DNA of 8,028 nucleotides, taken from positions 1 to 8,028 of the forward strand of contig CAXMSF010000351.1 in assembly GCA_964196055.1 (NCBI GenBank), in the 5' to 3' direction. Shown piece after piece: positions 1 through 7,010 of this stretch. The notes beneath the pieces are model-generated. The model ran no database searches, was not told where the DNA came from, and was given only the letters and a program-made list of their open reading frames with translations. Source of the DNA: JAFDEI01 sp964196055 (lineage in GTDB: Bacteria > Myxococcota_A > UBA9160 > SMWR01). Every line of letters starts with the position of its first letter. The first letter of the stretch is position 1. The translations under genes were made by a program, and so were the position numbers.

Positions 1-2055
1 CATGTCCTTCATGCGATCGGGGTCGAGAAGTGACGCACCGTGTGCGGCGCGGTCGATGTCGAGTCGGATATCGATTTCGCCGAGTGGATTGGCTTCGATG
101 AACTTCTTCGAATGGTGCACCGCGCGCAGGATCGTGTCGCCCGTATGGTCGGGATAGAAGAAGCGGATGTTGGCCTTGCGGCCGTCGTCCGTCATGTAGG
201 GGCGCAAGAAGCCCGGCGCGCCGTTCTGCTGCAGCTGGACGATCATCGCGCGGACGGTGCCGGAATGTTCCGCGATGAAATACCACTTCGGGTCGCCGTA
301 GTGGTTGATGCGCCACGAGGTGCGGAGGAAGGGCACCAGCGATACCGATGCGCCGAGGTTCGTCTCGGCCTTCATATGGCGCTCGAAGGCCTCCATGGCC
401 TTGATGGGCGCGGCATCCGCGCTCGCGTTCGGGCGATCGCCGTCGGAATAGATGGTGAGCATGTCGAGGCCGCCGAATCGCTGGGCGATCTGGTCGGTTG
501 CGATGTTCCATTCATGATCCGGCCAGAGCAGCGGTGTGCCCGGCTGCGCGTCGCCGATCTTCGAGTGAAACAGCGCGATGTAGGAAGACGACAGGAATAG
601 GAAGATCGTCACTCCGGCGACGATGTACTTGCCGACGGGGTGGGTGCAGACGTTCCCGACCGTGCGCGTGAAGCGAACCATGAAGCCCGGCAGGAAGTGC
701 TCGTGCTCGGTCGGCGCGGGCATGTAGCAGATCAGGATCGGGTGGAGGATCTCGACCGTGACGATGATCGAAGAGACCCAGAAAGCGCCGAAGATGCCGA
801 GATTCCGCATCTGCGGGATCGACGTCACGAGGATTGCGAGCAGCCCCGCGACGTCGGTGACGATCCCGAGCGTTCCGGGAACCACCAACTCGCCCATCGC
901 GATGGTCGCGACCTCGATCTTCGCTTCGTCCGGGTTGTCGTAGCGTGGCAGCATGACCTCGTAGTCTTCGAAGAAGCGTTCGGCCATCTGCACGGTGTGG
1001 GAGACCGCGCGCGCGGTGATGATCATCGGGATCACGAGGATCAGCGGGTCGAAGGTGAGCCCCATCCAGCCCGTGAAGCCGAGGCCCCAGATTACCGTCA
1101 TCGTGGCCGCGATCGCGGGTATCACCACGCCGTGCCAGCGTCGGAAGTACAGCCACAGCAGGCCGAAGATTGTCACGATCGTGAGGCAGACGTACATCAG
1201 GATTTCGCCCGCGTGTTTGATGATCCAGCCCGTCAGGATCGGCATACCCGAGACGTAGATCTTGATGTCCTCCGTCTCGAGGTCGGCCTTGATCTGCTGC
1301 ACGTGGTCGAAGACCGCGAGGTAGACCTCTTTGTTGGACAGGCGGTCGGTCACGAAGCCCGCGGTGATCAGCGCTCCCTTTTCGTCGTAGGAGACCAGCC
1401 GGCCGAAGATGAACGGGGGATTCTGGCGCACCAGGGCGCGCAGCTTGTCGGCGTCTTCCTGGGTCTCGGGGGGGGCCTTCATCAGGACGTCGGTCGTGAT
1501 ACTGCCGTCGGCCTCGATCTGGACCACGCGGGTGCTGCCGTGCGTGACCGAATCGACCCGGTTGTGGTTCACGGGATAGGGCGGGTATTTCCGGTCGAGC
1601 TGGGTACGGACCTCTTTGACGGAGATGTTCTCGTCTTCTTCGAGCAGATCGCGCAGCTCGTCGCGGGCATCCGACTGGCTGTTGAAACCGACGCCGTCGA
1701 GGCGACGGGTGACTTCGCGAATCACCTTCATGGTCTCGGGCGTGAAGATCGTTCCTTCTTCGACTGCGACCGCCACGGCGACCAACGACGAACCGCCGAA
1801 GATCTGGCTGAACTTGTCCTGAGCGTGGATGAAGGGGTGGTCGGGGAAGAGATCGCGCGCGTTGGCGTCGATTCGCACCGTTGGCCCGGGTAGCTTGTGC
1901 CCGAGTGCGCCCAGCGCCGAGTTTCCGATCGGATAGAAGAAGAACAGGCTGGAAAGAACCAGGAAGCATGCAACCGGGAAGCGGTTGCGAGTAACCCAAC
2001 GCGCGAATCTCAGCGTGGCGGTTTCGCGCGGTTCGTGGAAGGGGATCTCAGCCAT
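1..2055 (-). CDS. RND-superfamily exporter (MMPL/HAE3-like), C-terminal part beyond window edge
   Basis: The frame is open from ATG 2055-2053 to the left edge: 685 residues with no stop. An RBS-like GAGGAA lies at 2069-2064, 8 nt before the start. Hydrophobic segments fall at about residues 27-48, 284-304, 309-332, 336-358, 393-412, 419-445 and 475-496, with large soluble loops at 49-283 and from 497 on. This is the RND pattern of one helix, a periplasmic porter domain and five helices, then a repeat. The two halves share the pattern PDH...A.D....FGG (residues 71-88 and 512-529), supporting internal duplication. Such inner-membrane pumps use the proton gradient to move lipids, hydrophobic compounds or drugs; the substrate here cannot be told. 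About five more helices should lie outside the window. No adaptor or outer-membrane channel gene is visible. The RND family is confident; the subfamily is inferred. Confidence 0.88.
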   Translation of the reverse strand, partial: MAEIPFHEPRETATLRFARWVTRNRFPVACFLVLSSLFFFYPIGNSALGALGHKLPGPTVRIDANARDLFPDHPFIHAQDKFSQIFGGSSLVAVAVAVEEGTIFTPETMKVIREVTRRLDGVGFNSQSDARDELRDLLEEDENISVKEVRTQLDRKYPPYPVNHNRVDSVTHGSTRVVQIEADGSITTDVLMKAPPETQEDADKLRALVRQNPPFIFGRLVSYDEKGALITAGFVTDRLSNKEVYLAVFDHVQQIKADLETEDIKIYVSGMPILTGWIIKHAGEILMYVCLTIVTIFGLLWLYFRRWHGVVIPAIAATMTVIWGLGFTGWMGLTFDPLILVIPMIITARAVSHTVQMAERFFEDYEVMLPRYDNPDEAKIEVATIAMGELVVPGTLGIVTDVAGLLAILVTSIPQMRNLGIFGAFWVSSIIVTVEILHPILICYMPAPTEHEHFLPGFMVRFTRTVGNVCTHPVGKYIVAGVTIFLFLSSSYIALFHSKIGDAQPGTPLLWPDHEWNIATDQIAQRFGGLDMLTIYSDGDRPNASADAAPIKAMEAFERHMKAETNLGASVSLVPFLRTSWRINHYGDPKWYFIAEHSGTVRAMIVQLQQNGAPGFLRPYMTDDGRKANIRFFYPDHTGDTILRAVHHSKKFIEANPLGEIDIRLDIDRAAHGASLLDPDRMKDM

Positions 2056-2302
2056 CGGTCTGGTTCCTCGGTAGACGCATTCGGGCGCAAGAGAACCCGC
2101 GCAGTGTCTGTCGACGCAGTCAGTGGGGCGAAAGCATTATCCCTGAGGGTCGGCACCCATGGGGGCCCAAAGGTATAACGGATTCTCTGATTCGTTGGTA
2201 TTTCAAAGCACGCGGGAAAAGCTTGGGTTTTCGGGCCCGATTCGGCGAAGGTGCTGGACGCCGCAGAGTTCGTAGCCGCCCGATGCGGCGGGAGATTCGA
2301 CC
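2056..2302. promoter_or_regulatory. Divergent intergenic region between RND exporter and hydroxyacid dehydrogenase
   Basis: This 247-nt stretch must hold the promoters of both flanking genes, which start outward from it. On the minus strand the hexamer GATAAT (2141-2136) is one mismatch from a sigma-70 -10 box and would give a leader of about 70 nt for the exporter, but no good -35 lies at 16-18 nt. On the plus strand TATAAC (2174-2179) is also one mismatch from the -10 consensus, again without a recognisable -35. A perfect 10-bp palindrome, TCGGGCCCGA, lies at 2231-2240. No reading frame here looks like a protein. Promoter function is inferred from gene orientation; the exact boxes are weak. 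Confidence 0.4.
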
Positions 2303-3271
2303 GTGAGTTCAGTGTTTCGGGTATTCGCAACGCGCGCACTGCCGGGACGGGCCTTCGCGGATCTCGGCGATCGAGTCGATCTCAGCGTCTGGCCCGGCCC
2401 CGGTGCGCCGCCTCGGGCTGCGCTCGCTGCCGGGGCGCGCGCCGCCGATGGTCTGCTGTGCTTGCTCACCGACCGTATCGACTCGGAATTGTTCGATAAT
2501 TGCCCGCGACTGCGGGTCGTGTCGAGTTGCTCGGTCGGCTTGGATCACGTCGATCTCGCGGCGGCCTCTGCGCGTGGAATCCCCGTGGGATTCACGCCGG
2601 GGGTGTTGGTCGAAACCACGGCTGACTTCGCCTTCGGCCTGCTGCTCGCCGCGGCCCGTCGGATTCCAGAAGCCGACCGTTTCGTTCGCGCGGGTGAATG
2701 GACACAGCAACGGCGTTGGGAGCCCGAGCTGCTGCTCGGGCGCGACCTGTTCGGGGCGACGCTCGGGATCGTCGGGCTCGGCGACATCGGCCGCGCCGTC
2801 GCGCGTCGCGCACAGGGATTCGGGATGCGGGTGTTGGGGTGGACGCGATCCGGGCGCGAGGTTCCGGGCGTCGAAGCGGTCGGACTGACGGAACTCCTCG
2901 AAGCTGTGGACATGCTCACGATCCACGTGGCGCTCGCGCCCGAAACCCGCGACCTGATCGATGCCGGAGCGCTCGCCCGGCTGCGCCCGGGCGCGGTACT
3001 CGTCAATACCGCGCGCGGCGGTGTCGTGAACGAAGCCGCCCTCGTCCAGGCATTGCGAACGGGAAGGTTGGCGGCGGCTGCGCTCGACGTCTTCGAAGCC
3101 GAACCGCTCGATCCGGCCAGCCCGTTGCTCGCTGCGCCCAACCTGATCCTGGCCCCGCACATCGGCAGCGCGAGTGTCGCGACCCGCGCGCGAATGGCCG
3201 ATCTGGCGGTCGCGAACCTGCTCGCAGGCCTCGAAGGCCGCGCGCTGCACCGCCGCGCTCCGGACGCCTGA
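2303..3271 (+). CDS. D-2-hydroxyacid dehydrogenase, glyoxylate/hydroxypyruvate reductase (GRHPR-like)
   Basis: A 322-residue protein starting at GTG 2303, preceded by GGGAGA (2290-2295) at 7-nt spacing. It likely reduces glyoxylate to glycolate and/or hydroxypyruvate to D-glycerate in the cytoplasm. The family region CSVGLDHVDL spans residues 76-85, followed by a GIPVGFTPGVL-like segment at 92-102, both typical of GRHPR proteins. The Rossmann motif is G158-L-G160-D-I-G163. The expected catalytic residues are R238 (in NTARGG), E267 (in EAEP) and H286 (in APHIGS). Basic residues after the second beta strand (W180-T-R182-S-G-R185) suggest NADPH rather than NADH, an inference. Length is normal for the family. 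The usual R of GLGRIG is D161 here. Exact substrate could also be another 2-keto acid. It converges on the NYN gene with a 12-bp gap and no obvious terminator. Confidence 0.9.
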   Translation: MSSVFRVFATRALPGRAFADLGDRVDLSVWPGPGAPPRAALAAGARAADGLLCLLTDRIDSELFDNCPRLRVVSSCSVGLDHVDLAAASARGIPVGFTPGVLVETTADFAFGLLLAAARRIPEADRFVRAGEWTQQRRWEPELLLGRDLFGATLGIVGLGDIGRAVARRAQGFGMRVLGWTRSGREVPGVEAVGLTELLEAVDMLTIHVALAPETRDLIDAGALARLRPGAVLVNTARGGVVNEAALVQALRTGRLAAAALDVFEAEPLDPASPLLAAPNLILAPHIGSASVATRARMADLAVANLLAGLEGRALHRRAPDA

Positions 3272-3283
3272 CCGCGAGCGGCG

Positions 3284-3826
3284 TTACGAGTTGCTAGGCG
3301 CCTCGCAGCGTGCGAGAAAATCGCGCGGCGAGTAGACGCGTGCACCGCGGTGACGCGCGCGGTCGGCGACTTTGCGGTCCGCCGTCACGATGGCGATTCG
3401 GCCGGGGTCGTCCGCGGCGCGGATCCGCTCGAGCAGCCAGGCATCGGCGGACGGTGCAAAGACCGGATGCGGGCCGCGGGCGTCTTCGGGCGTGTCGGCT
3501 TCGCGTGGGCCGTCGAAGACGACCCAGACTTCGGCGGAGCGGTCGTCGAAGCGTGCGGCGATTTCGAGCAATTCGTCGCGTCGCGGCGCGGTCCACCACT
3601 CGCTGCGGTCGCGTCCGCCGAGCGGCCCGGCGTGGAGCACGTTGAAGCCGTCGAGCAGCCAGACCGAGGGCTCTGCACCTGCGTCGTCAACCATCTGCGC
3701 AGGGTAGGGCGATCCGTCGCCCGGGGCCCGGGCGACGATCTCCGCCCAGCCGAGCCCGAACGCGACGAACGCGGCCAGTACTCCAAGTGTCTCGAGGATT
3801 CCGATTCCGATGGATTCGCTTCGCAT
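3284..3826 (-). CDS. NYN/PIN-like domain protein (YacP-type putative RNase) with N-terminal membrane segment
   Basis: A 180-residue protein starting at ATG 3826-3824, preceded by a purine run (GAGAGGGGGAAG, 3840-3829) that serves as RBS. The reading frame stays open far upstream antisense to frdA, but the RBS and the N-terminal sequence fix this start. Residues 7-32 are hydrophobic and look like a signal anchor. The NYN/PIN-like domain covers about 54-173: WLLDGFNVL (56-64), VVFDG (102-106), SADAW (126-130), VTADR (147-151) and a final GARVYS segment (161-166). Acidic residues D59, D105, D128 and D150 sit where PIN-fold nucleases bind metal. YacP/Rae1-type relatives are RNases; whether this one cleaves RNA is inferred. 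It diverges from frdABCD and converges on the dehydrogenase gene, so it is probably monocistronic here. A start at M45 would remove the membrane segment and is less favoured. Confidence 0.78.
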   Translation of the reverse strand: MRSESIGIGILETLGVLAAFVAFGLGWAEIVARAPGDGSPYPAQMVDDAGAEPSVWLLDGFNVLHAGPLGGRDRSEWWTAPRRDELLEIAARFDDRSAEVWVVFDGPREADTPEDARGPHPVFAPSADAWLLERIRAADDPGRIAIVTADRKVADRARHRGARVYSPRDFLARCEAPSNS

Positions 3827-3857
3827 GCTTCCCCCTCTCGTGTCGGGCGAGCCTGGA

Positions 3858-3953
3858 CTGCACGCGTGACAGGAACGGTCACGGCCCCGCGAGCTGCGCG
3901 AACTGCACCGTCGAAGACCGTTGCGTGGGTTCCCGCCATTCGGCGCGCTGCAC
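3858..3953 (+). repeat. Three CTGCAC motifs at exact 45-bp spacing
   Basis: CTGCAC occurs at 3858-3863, 3903-3908 and 3948-3953, so the starts are exactly 45 bp apart. The second and third copies extend to the 10-bp identity CTGCACCGTC, and both are preceded closely by GCGCG. The rest of each 45-bp unit is not conserved, so this is not a simple tandem duplication. It could be a spaced set of protein-binding half-sites in the frd control region, or chance in GC-rich DNA. Confidence 0.3.
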
Positions 3954-4036
3954 CGTCTCGCACAGCAGGGGCCCGCCTCGAAAGCGGCCTGAAGCGGCTC
4001 GATGGTGGCAGTCTTCGACTCGAACTCGCCTTTCCC

Positions 4037-4058
4037 TCGAACCCCGAATGGGGTACGA
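4037..4058 (+). other. Small hairpin in probable frdA leader
   Basis: ACCCCGAATGGGGT (4041-4054) forms a perfect 5-bp stem around the GAAT loop. After one A-A mismatch, TCG (4037-4039) pairs with CGA (4056-4058). It ends 41 nt before the frdA start. No T-run follows, so it is not a standard terminator. It may be a leader hairpin or an operator palindrome; function unknown. Confidence 0.35.
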
Positions 4059-4099
4059 CTTCCTTGCGAAAATTTGCCAATCCAAGAGGTAGATAGAGC

Positions 4100-5818
4100 G
4101 TGATCGAGGTTCTCCGACACGACATCGTGATCGTCGGCGGCGGAGGCGCGGGTCTTCGCGCCGCCATCGCCGCGGTCGAAGCGGATCCTGCCGTCTCCGT
4201 TGGCCTGATTTCGAAGGTCTATCCCATGCGGAGCCACACGGTGTCCGCCGAGGGCGGAGCCGCGGCCGTCGCTCGCGAAGACGACAGCTTCGAAATGCAC
4301 GGTTACGACACCGTGAAAGGCTCCGACTTTCTCGGCGACCAGGACGTCATCCAGTATTTCGTCCAGGAAGCGCCGAAGGAGCTGACGCGCCTCGAGCATT
4401 GGGGTTGTCCCTGGAGTCGCAACGAAGACGGCACCGTCGCCACGCGCGCGTTCGGCGGCATGTCGACCAAGCGCACCTGGTATGCGGCCGACAAAGTCGG
4501 CTTCCACATGCTGCACTCGCTGTTCCAGCACTCGATGCAGTTCGACCAGATCGTTCGCTACGACGAGCAGTTCGTCACGAAGCTTCTCGTCGACGACGGT
4601 GCGGTGCGCGGCGTCGCATCGCTCGACATTCGCGAAGGTGTCGTGCGCGTGATTCTCGGGCGCGCGGTCATCCTCGCGACCGGCGGCGCGGGCAAGATCT
4701 TCCCGTTCACGACCAACGGCACCATCAAGACCGGCGACGGCATGGCGCTTGCCTATCGCGCAGGCGTACCGCTCAAGGACATGGAGTTCGTCCAGTACCA
4801 CCCGACCGGGCTTCCCGGCACGGGCATCCTGATCACCGAGGCCACCCGCGGCGAGGGCGGCTACCTGAAGAACTCCAAGGGCGAGCGTTTCCTCGTCGAA
4901 TACGACTACGGTGTCGGCAACAAGGCCGAGCTCGGTCCACGCGACATGATCTCGCGCGCGATCGTGCAGGAGATCGAAGCCGGGCGCGGCATCCAGGGCA
5001 CCTATGGCGAGTACGTGCATCTCGATTTGACGCACCTCGGTGCGGACAAGATCAACAAGCGGCTGCCGATGGTGCGCGAGCTCGCGAAGATCTACATCGG
5101 CGTCGATCCGGTCACCGATCCGATCCCTGTGCGCCCGGTGGTGCACTACATGATGGGCGGAGTCGATACCAACATCGAGGCGGAGACGGCCCTGCCGGGC
5201 CTGTATGCGGCCGGCGAATGCGCCTCGGCTTCGCTGAACGGCGCGAACCGGCTCGGCTCGAACTCACTCACGGAATGCCTCGTATTCGGAGCTTCGGCGG
5301 GTCGCAATGCGGTCGCCTTCGCGAAGGGCAGCGGCGAAGGCAACGAAGCGGCGTTGGTCAGCCAGGGCGACGAGGAAGCAGCGCGCGTGGAAGCGCTGCG
5401 CGGCCGGCAGAAGGGCGGCGAGAAGCTCTCGCATATCCGCCAGGCACTCAACGACGCGACGGAGTCCGGCTGCGGCGTCTATCGCGAGCAGTCTTCGATG
5501 GACGAAACCGTCCGGAACATTGCCTCGCTCAAGGGTCGCTACGCGGATATCGGTCTCCAGGACTCGAGCAGGGTGTTCAACACCGAGCTGATCGCGGCGA
5601 TGGAACTCGGTGCAATGCTCGATGTCGCCGAGGCCATGGCGGTGTCGGCCGCGGGTCGCAACGAATCGCGCGGCGCCCACACCCGCAAGGACATGACGAC
5701 GCGCGACGACGTGAATTGCCTGCATCACAGCTTGTGTCACTTCGATCCGGCAGGCCCACGTCTCGGCAAGAAGGACGTCACGCTCGGGAAGTGGGAGCCG
5801 GTGGAGCGAAAATACTGA
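4100..5818 (+). CDS. frdA: Fumarate reductase flavoprotein subunit FrdA (complex II)
   Basis: A 572-residue flavoprotein starting at GTG 4100; a stop codon two codons upstream in frame leaves no earlier start, and AGAGG at 4085-4089 is the likely RBS. It interconverts fumarate and succinate at a covalently bound FAD. The dinucleotide-binding motif GGGGAG is at residues 13-18, and H46 (in RSHTVSAEGG) is the flavinylation histidine. Active-site residues by family pattern are H234 (QYHPTG), T246 and E247, R250 (TRGEGG), R281 (GPRD, proton delivery), H349 (HYMMGG) and R384 (ANRLGSNSL). The protein tracks E. coli FrdA along its whole length but is about 30 residues shorter, lacking some residues before GPRD and the charged tail. 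E51 matches the FrdA glutamate; E. coli SdhA has glutamine there. First gene of frdABCD; its TGA overlaps the frdB ATG by 1 nt. Confidence 0.96.
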   Translation: MIEVLRHDIVIVGGGGAGLRAAIAAVEADPAVSVGLISKVYPMRSHTVSAEGGAAAVAREDDSFEMHGYDTVKGSDFLGDQDVIQYFVQEAPKELTRLEHWGCPWSRNEDGTVATRAFGGMSTKRTWYAADKVGFHMLHSLFQHSMQFDQIVRYDEQFVTKLLVDDGAVRGVASLDIREGVVRVILGRAVILATGGAGKIFPFTTNGTIKTGDGMALAYRAGVPLKDMEFVQYHPTGLPGTGILITEATRGEGGYLKNSKGERFLVEYDYGVGNKAELGPRDMISRAIVQEIEAGRGIQGTYGEYVHLDLTHLGADKINKRLPMVRELAKIYIGVDPVTDPIPVRPVVHYMMGGVDTNIEAETALPGLYAAGECASASLNGANRLGSNSLTECLVFGASAGRNAVAFAKGSGEGNEAALVSQGDEEAARVEALRGRQKGGEKLSHIRQALNDATESGCGVYREQSSMDETVRNIASLKGRYADIGLQDSSRVFNTELIAAMELGAMLDVAEAMAVSAAGRNESRGAHTRKDMTTRDDVNCLHHSLCHFDPAGPRLGKKDVTLGKWEPVERKY

Positions 5819-6564
5819 TGAGCGAGCCGCAGAAGAAGAAGTTCGTGATCACGCGCTTCGATCCCGACCAGGACGAAGTGCCCAAGACGCAGGAATACGA
5901 GATTCCGGTCCAGCCCGACTGGAAGGTCCTCGACGCGCTCAATTTCATCAAGGACGAAGTCGACGGCAGCCTTTCGCACCGCTGGTCGTGCCGGATGGCC
6001 GTCTGTGGCAGCTGTGGGATGATGGTCGACGGCGAGCCGAAGCTCACCTGCAAGGAAGCGCTCTCGGACTACGGCGACACCGTCGAAATCGCCCCGCTCG
6101 CGAACTTCCCCATTGTGCGCGACCTCGTGGTCGAGCTCGACGGTTTCATGGACAAATTCAAGAGCGTGAAGCCGTGGATCATTCGTGCGAAGGAACGGGC
6201 CGTCGAAGAAGGCCCGATGCGGCAGTCGACCGAGGAACTCGAGGAGTTCAAGCAGTTCAGCATGTGCATCAACTGCATGCTCTGTTACTCGGCCTGCCCG
6301 GTCGTCGCGAACGAGCCCGAGTTCATCGGGCCCGCCGCCATCGCGCTCGGCCATCGCTACAGCACCGACTCCCGCGACGAGGGCGCCGCGGAACGAAACG
6401 AGATCTTCCGCGGCGAGGGCACGGTGTTTTCCTGCTCGTTCGCGAACGAATGCAGTGAGGTCTGCCCCAAGCACGTCGATCCGGCCGCTGCGGTGAATCA
6501 GGCGAAATTCAACGCGGTGATCGACTGGGCCCAGGGGCTGATTCTACCGCGGGGAGGGAAGTAG
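5818..6564 (+). CDS. frdB: Fumarate reductase iron-sulfur subunit FrdB
   Basis: A 248-residue protein starting at ATG 5818, whose A is the last base of the frdA stop (TGATG); GGAG at 5803-5806 may serve as RBS. It carries electrons between quinone in the membrane and FAD in FrdA through three clusters. The N-terminal ferredoxin-like domain (about 1-105) has C58, C63, C66 and C78 for the [2Fe-2S] cluster, in SCRMAVCGSCGMM and LTCK. The C-terminal domain has CINCMLCYSACP at 150-161. C150, C153, C156 and C216 fit the [4Fe-4S] cluster, and C160, C206 and C212 fit the [3Fe-4S] cluster. These match E. coli FrdB spacing with a constant two-residue shift. CPKHVDP (216-222) is the usual signature. The reading frame is also open far upstream through frdA, but the protein-like sequence begins at this ATG. 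Confidence 0.96.
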   Translation: MSEPQKKKFVITRFDPDQDEVPKTQEYEIPVQPDWKVLDALNFIKDEVDGSLSHRWSCRMAVCGSCGMMVDGEPKLTCKEALSDYGDTVEIAPLANFPIVRDLVVELDGFMDKFKSVKPWIIRAKERAVEEGPMRQSTEELEEFKQFSMCINCMLCYSACPVVANEPEFIGPAAIALGHRYSTDSRDEGAAERNEIFRGEGTVFSCSFANECSEVCPKHVDPAAAVNQAKFNAVIDWAQGLILPRGGK

Positions 6565-6566
6565 CC

Positions 6567-7010
6567 ATGCCGCGAGCCTCACACCCGCACGCCATGCAAC
6601 CGCGCAAGCCGGGCTCGACCCGGACCGCGCCGCCCCAGATGCCGCCGAAGTTTCCGATGCAGGGCCGCTACCGGGCCTACACGCTCTTCGACTGGACGGG
6701 GCTGATCTACCTGTTGCTCGGCTTCCTGGCCCTGCGCATCGTCTGGGCGCTCGGCAACGGTGAAGAGGCCTGGAACTTCGTGATGGATCAGTTCCAGAGT
6801 CCGATCTACATCGGCTTCCACATTCTCTCGCTGATCAGCGTGATCTTCGTGGGCGTGCGCTTCTTCGGCTTCTTCCCGAAGGCCCAGCCGCCGCGCATCG
6901 GACCGCTGAAGCCTCCGCCGCAGCCCGTCATCCTCGCGGGCCTCTACGCGGCCTGGATAGGGGTCACCCTCGTGATGACGCTCATCCTGACGGGAGCACT
7001 ATTCCAATGA
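6567..7010 (+). CDS. frdC: Fumarate reductase membrane anchor FrdC
   Basis: A 147-residue membrane protein starting at ATG 6567, two bases after the frdB stop, with a strong RBS GGAGGGA (6553-6559) at 7-nt spacing. Three hydrophobic helices lie at about 43-62, 79-103 and 120-145. Together with FrdD it anchors FrdAB to the membrane and forms the quinone site. The stretch ALGNGEEAW (61-69), then FQSP (76-79) and PKA (104-106), aligns with the equivalent parts of E. coli FrdC. The N-terminal ~35 residues are extended, rich in Pro and basic residues, and unlike E. coli. In-frame ATGs at 6594, 6639 and 6657 would trim it, but the RBS favours 6567. By hand alignment D42 takes the place of the E. 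coli quinone-site glutamate, and no histidine matches E. coli H82. Its TGA overlaps the frdD ATG. Confidence 0.88.
   Translation: MPRASHPHAMQPRKPGSTRTAPPQMPPKFPMQGRYRAYTLFDWTGLIYLLLGFLALRIVWALGNGEEAWNFVMDQFQSPIYIGFHILSLISVIFVGVRFFGFFPKAQPPRIGPLKPPPQPVILAGLYAAWIGVTLVMTLILTGALFQ

Larger units (their letters stand above)
3827..4099. promoter_or_regulatory. Divergent intergenic region upstream of frdABCD
   Basis: This 273-nt stretch separates the NYN gene from frdA and should carry the frd promoter. No convincing -35/-10 pair is visible for either gene. The last 40 nt are AT-richer, with an imperfect palindrome from TTGCG (4064) to CCAA (4080), and the frdA RBS-like AGAGG lies at 4085-4089, 10 nt before the GTG. 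The same region contains an inverted repeat AACGGTC (3874-3880) / GACCGTT (3916-3922), three CTGCAC motifs and a hairpin, listed separately. No FNR-type TTGAT-N4-ATCAA site is seen. No small gene is supported here. Confidence 0.45.

Noticed and set aside
640..1893. 417-codon plus-strand frame across the RND gene
   Set aside because: Asp/Arg/His-rich shadow of the minus-strand coding frame, with no domain signature.
512..1999. 495-codon minus-strand frame overlapping the RND gene
   Set aside because: Arg/Pro-rich frame-shifted reading; the true exporter frame runs 2055 to 1 and has clear membrane helices.
3272..3283. Terminator between the convergent dehydrogenase and NYN genes
   Set aside because: Only 12 bp of gap, with no stable stem and T-run on either strand.
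2309..3345. Minus-strand frames antisense to the dehydrogenase
   Set aside because: Low-complexity Arg/Ala/Ser-rich shadows; the plus-strand gene has all catalytic residues.
4064..4080. FNR/CRP-type operator before frdA
   Set aside because: Half-site sequence and spacing do not fit TTGAT-N4-ATCAA, and the palindrome is imperfect.
3284..5146. 620-codon minus-strand frame antisense to frdA joined to the NYN gene
   Set aside because: The part upstream of 3826 has biased composition typical of antisense frames; RBS and homology place the NYN start at 3826.
4399..6564. Very long plus-strand frame (721 codons) running through frdA into frdB
   Set aside because: Only its last 248 codons are protein-like (frdB). 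The upstream part is an Arg/Gly-rich off-frame reading of frdA, open because of GC-rich codon use.
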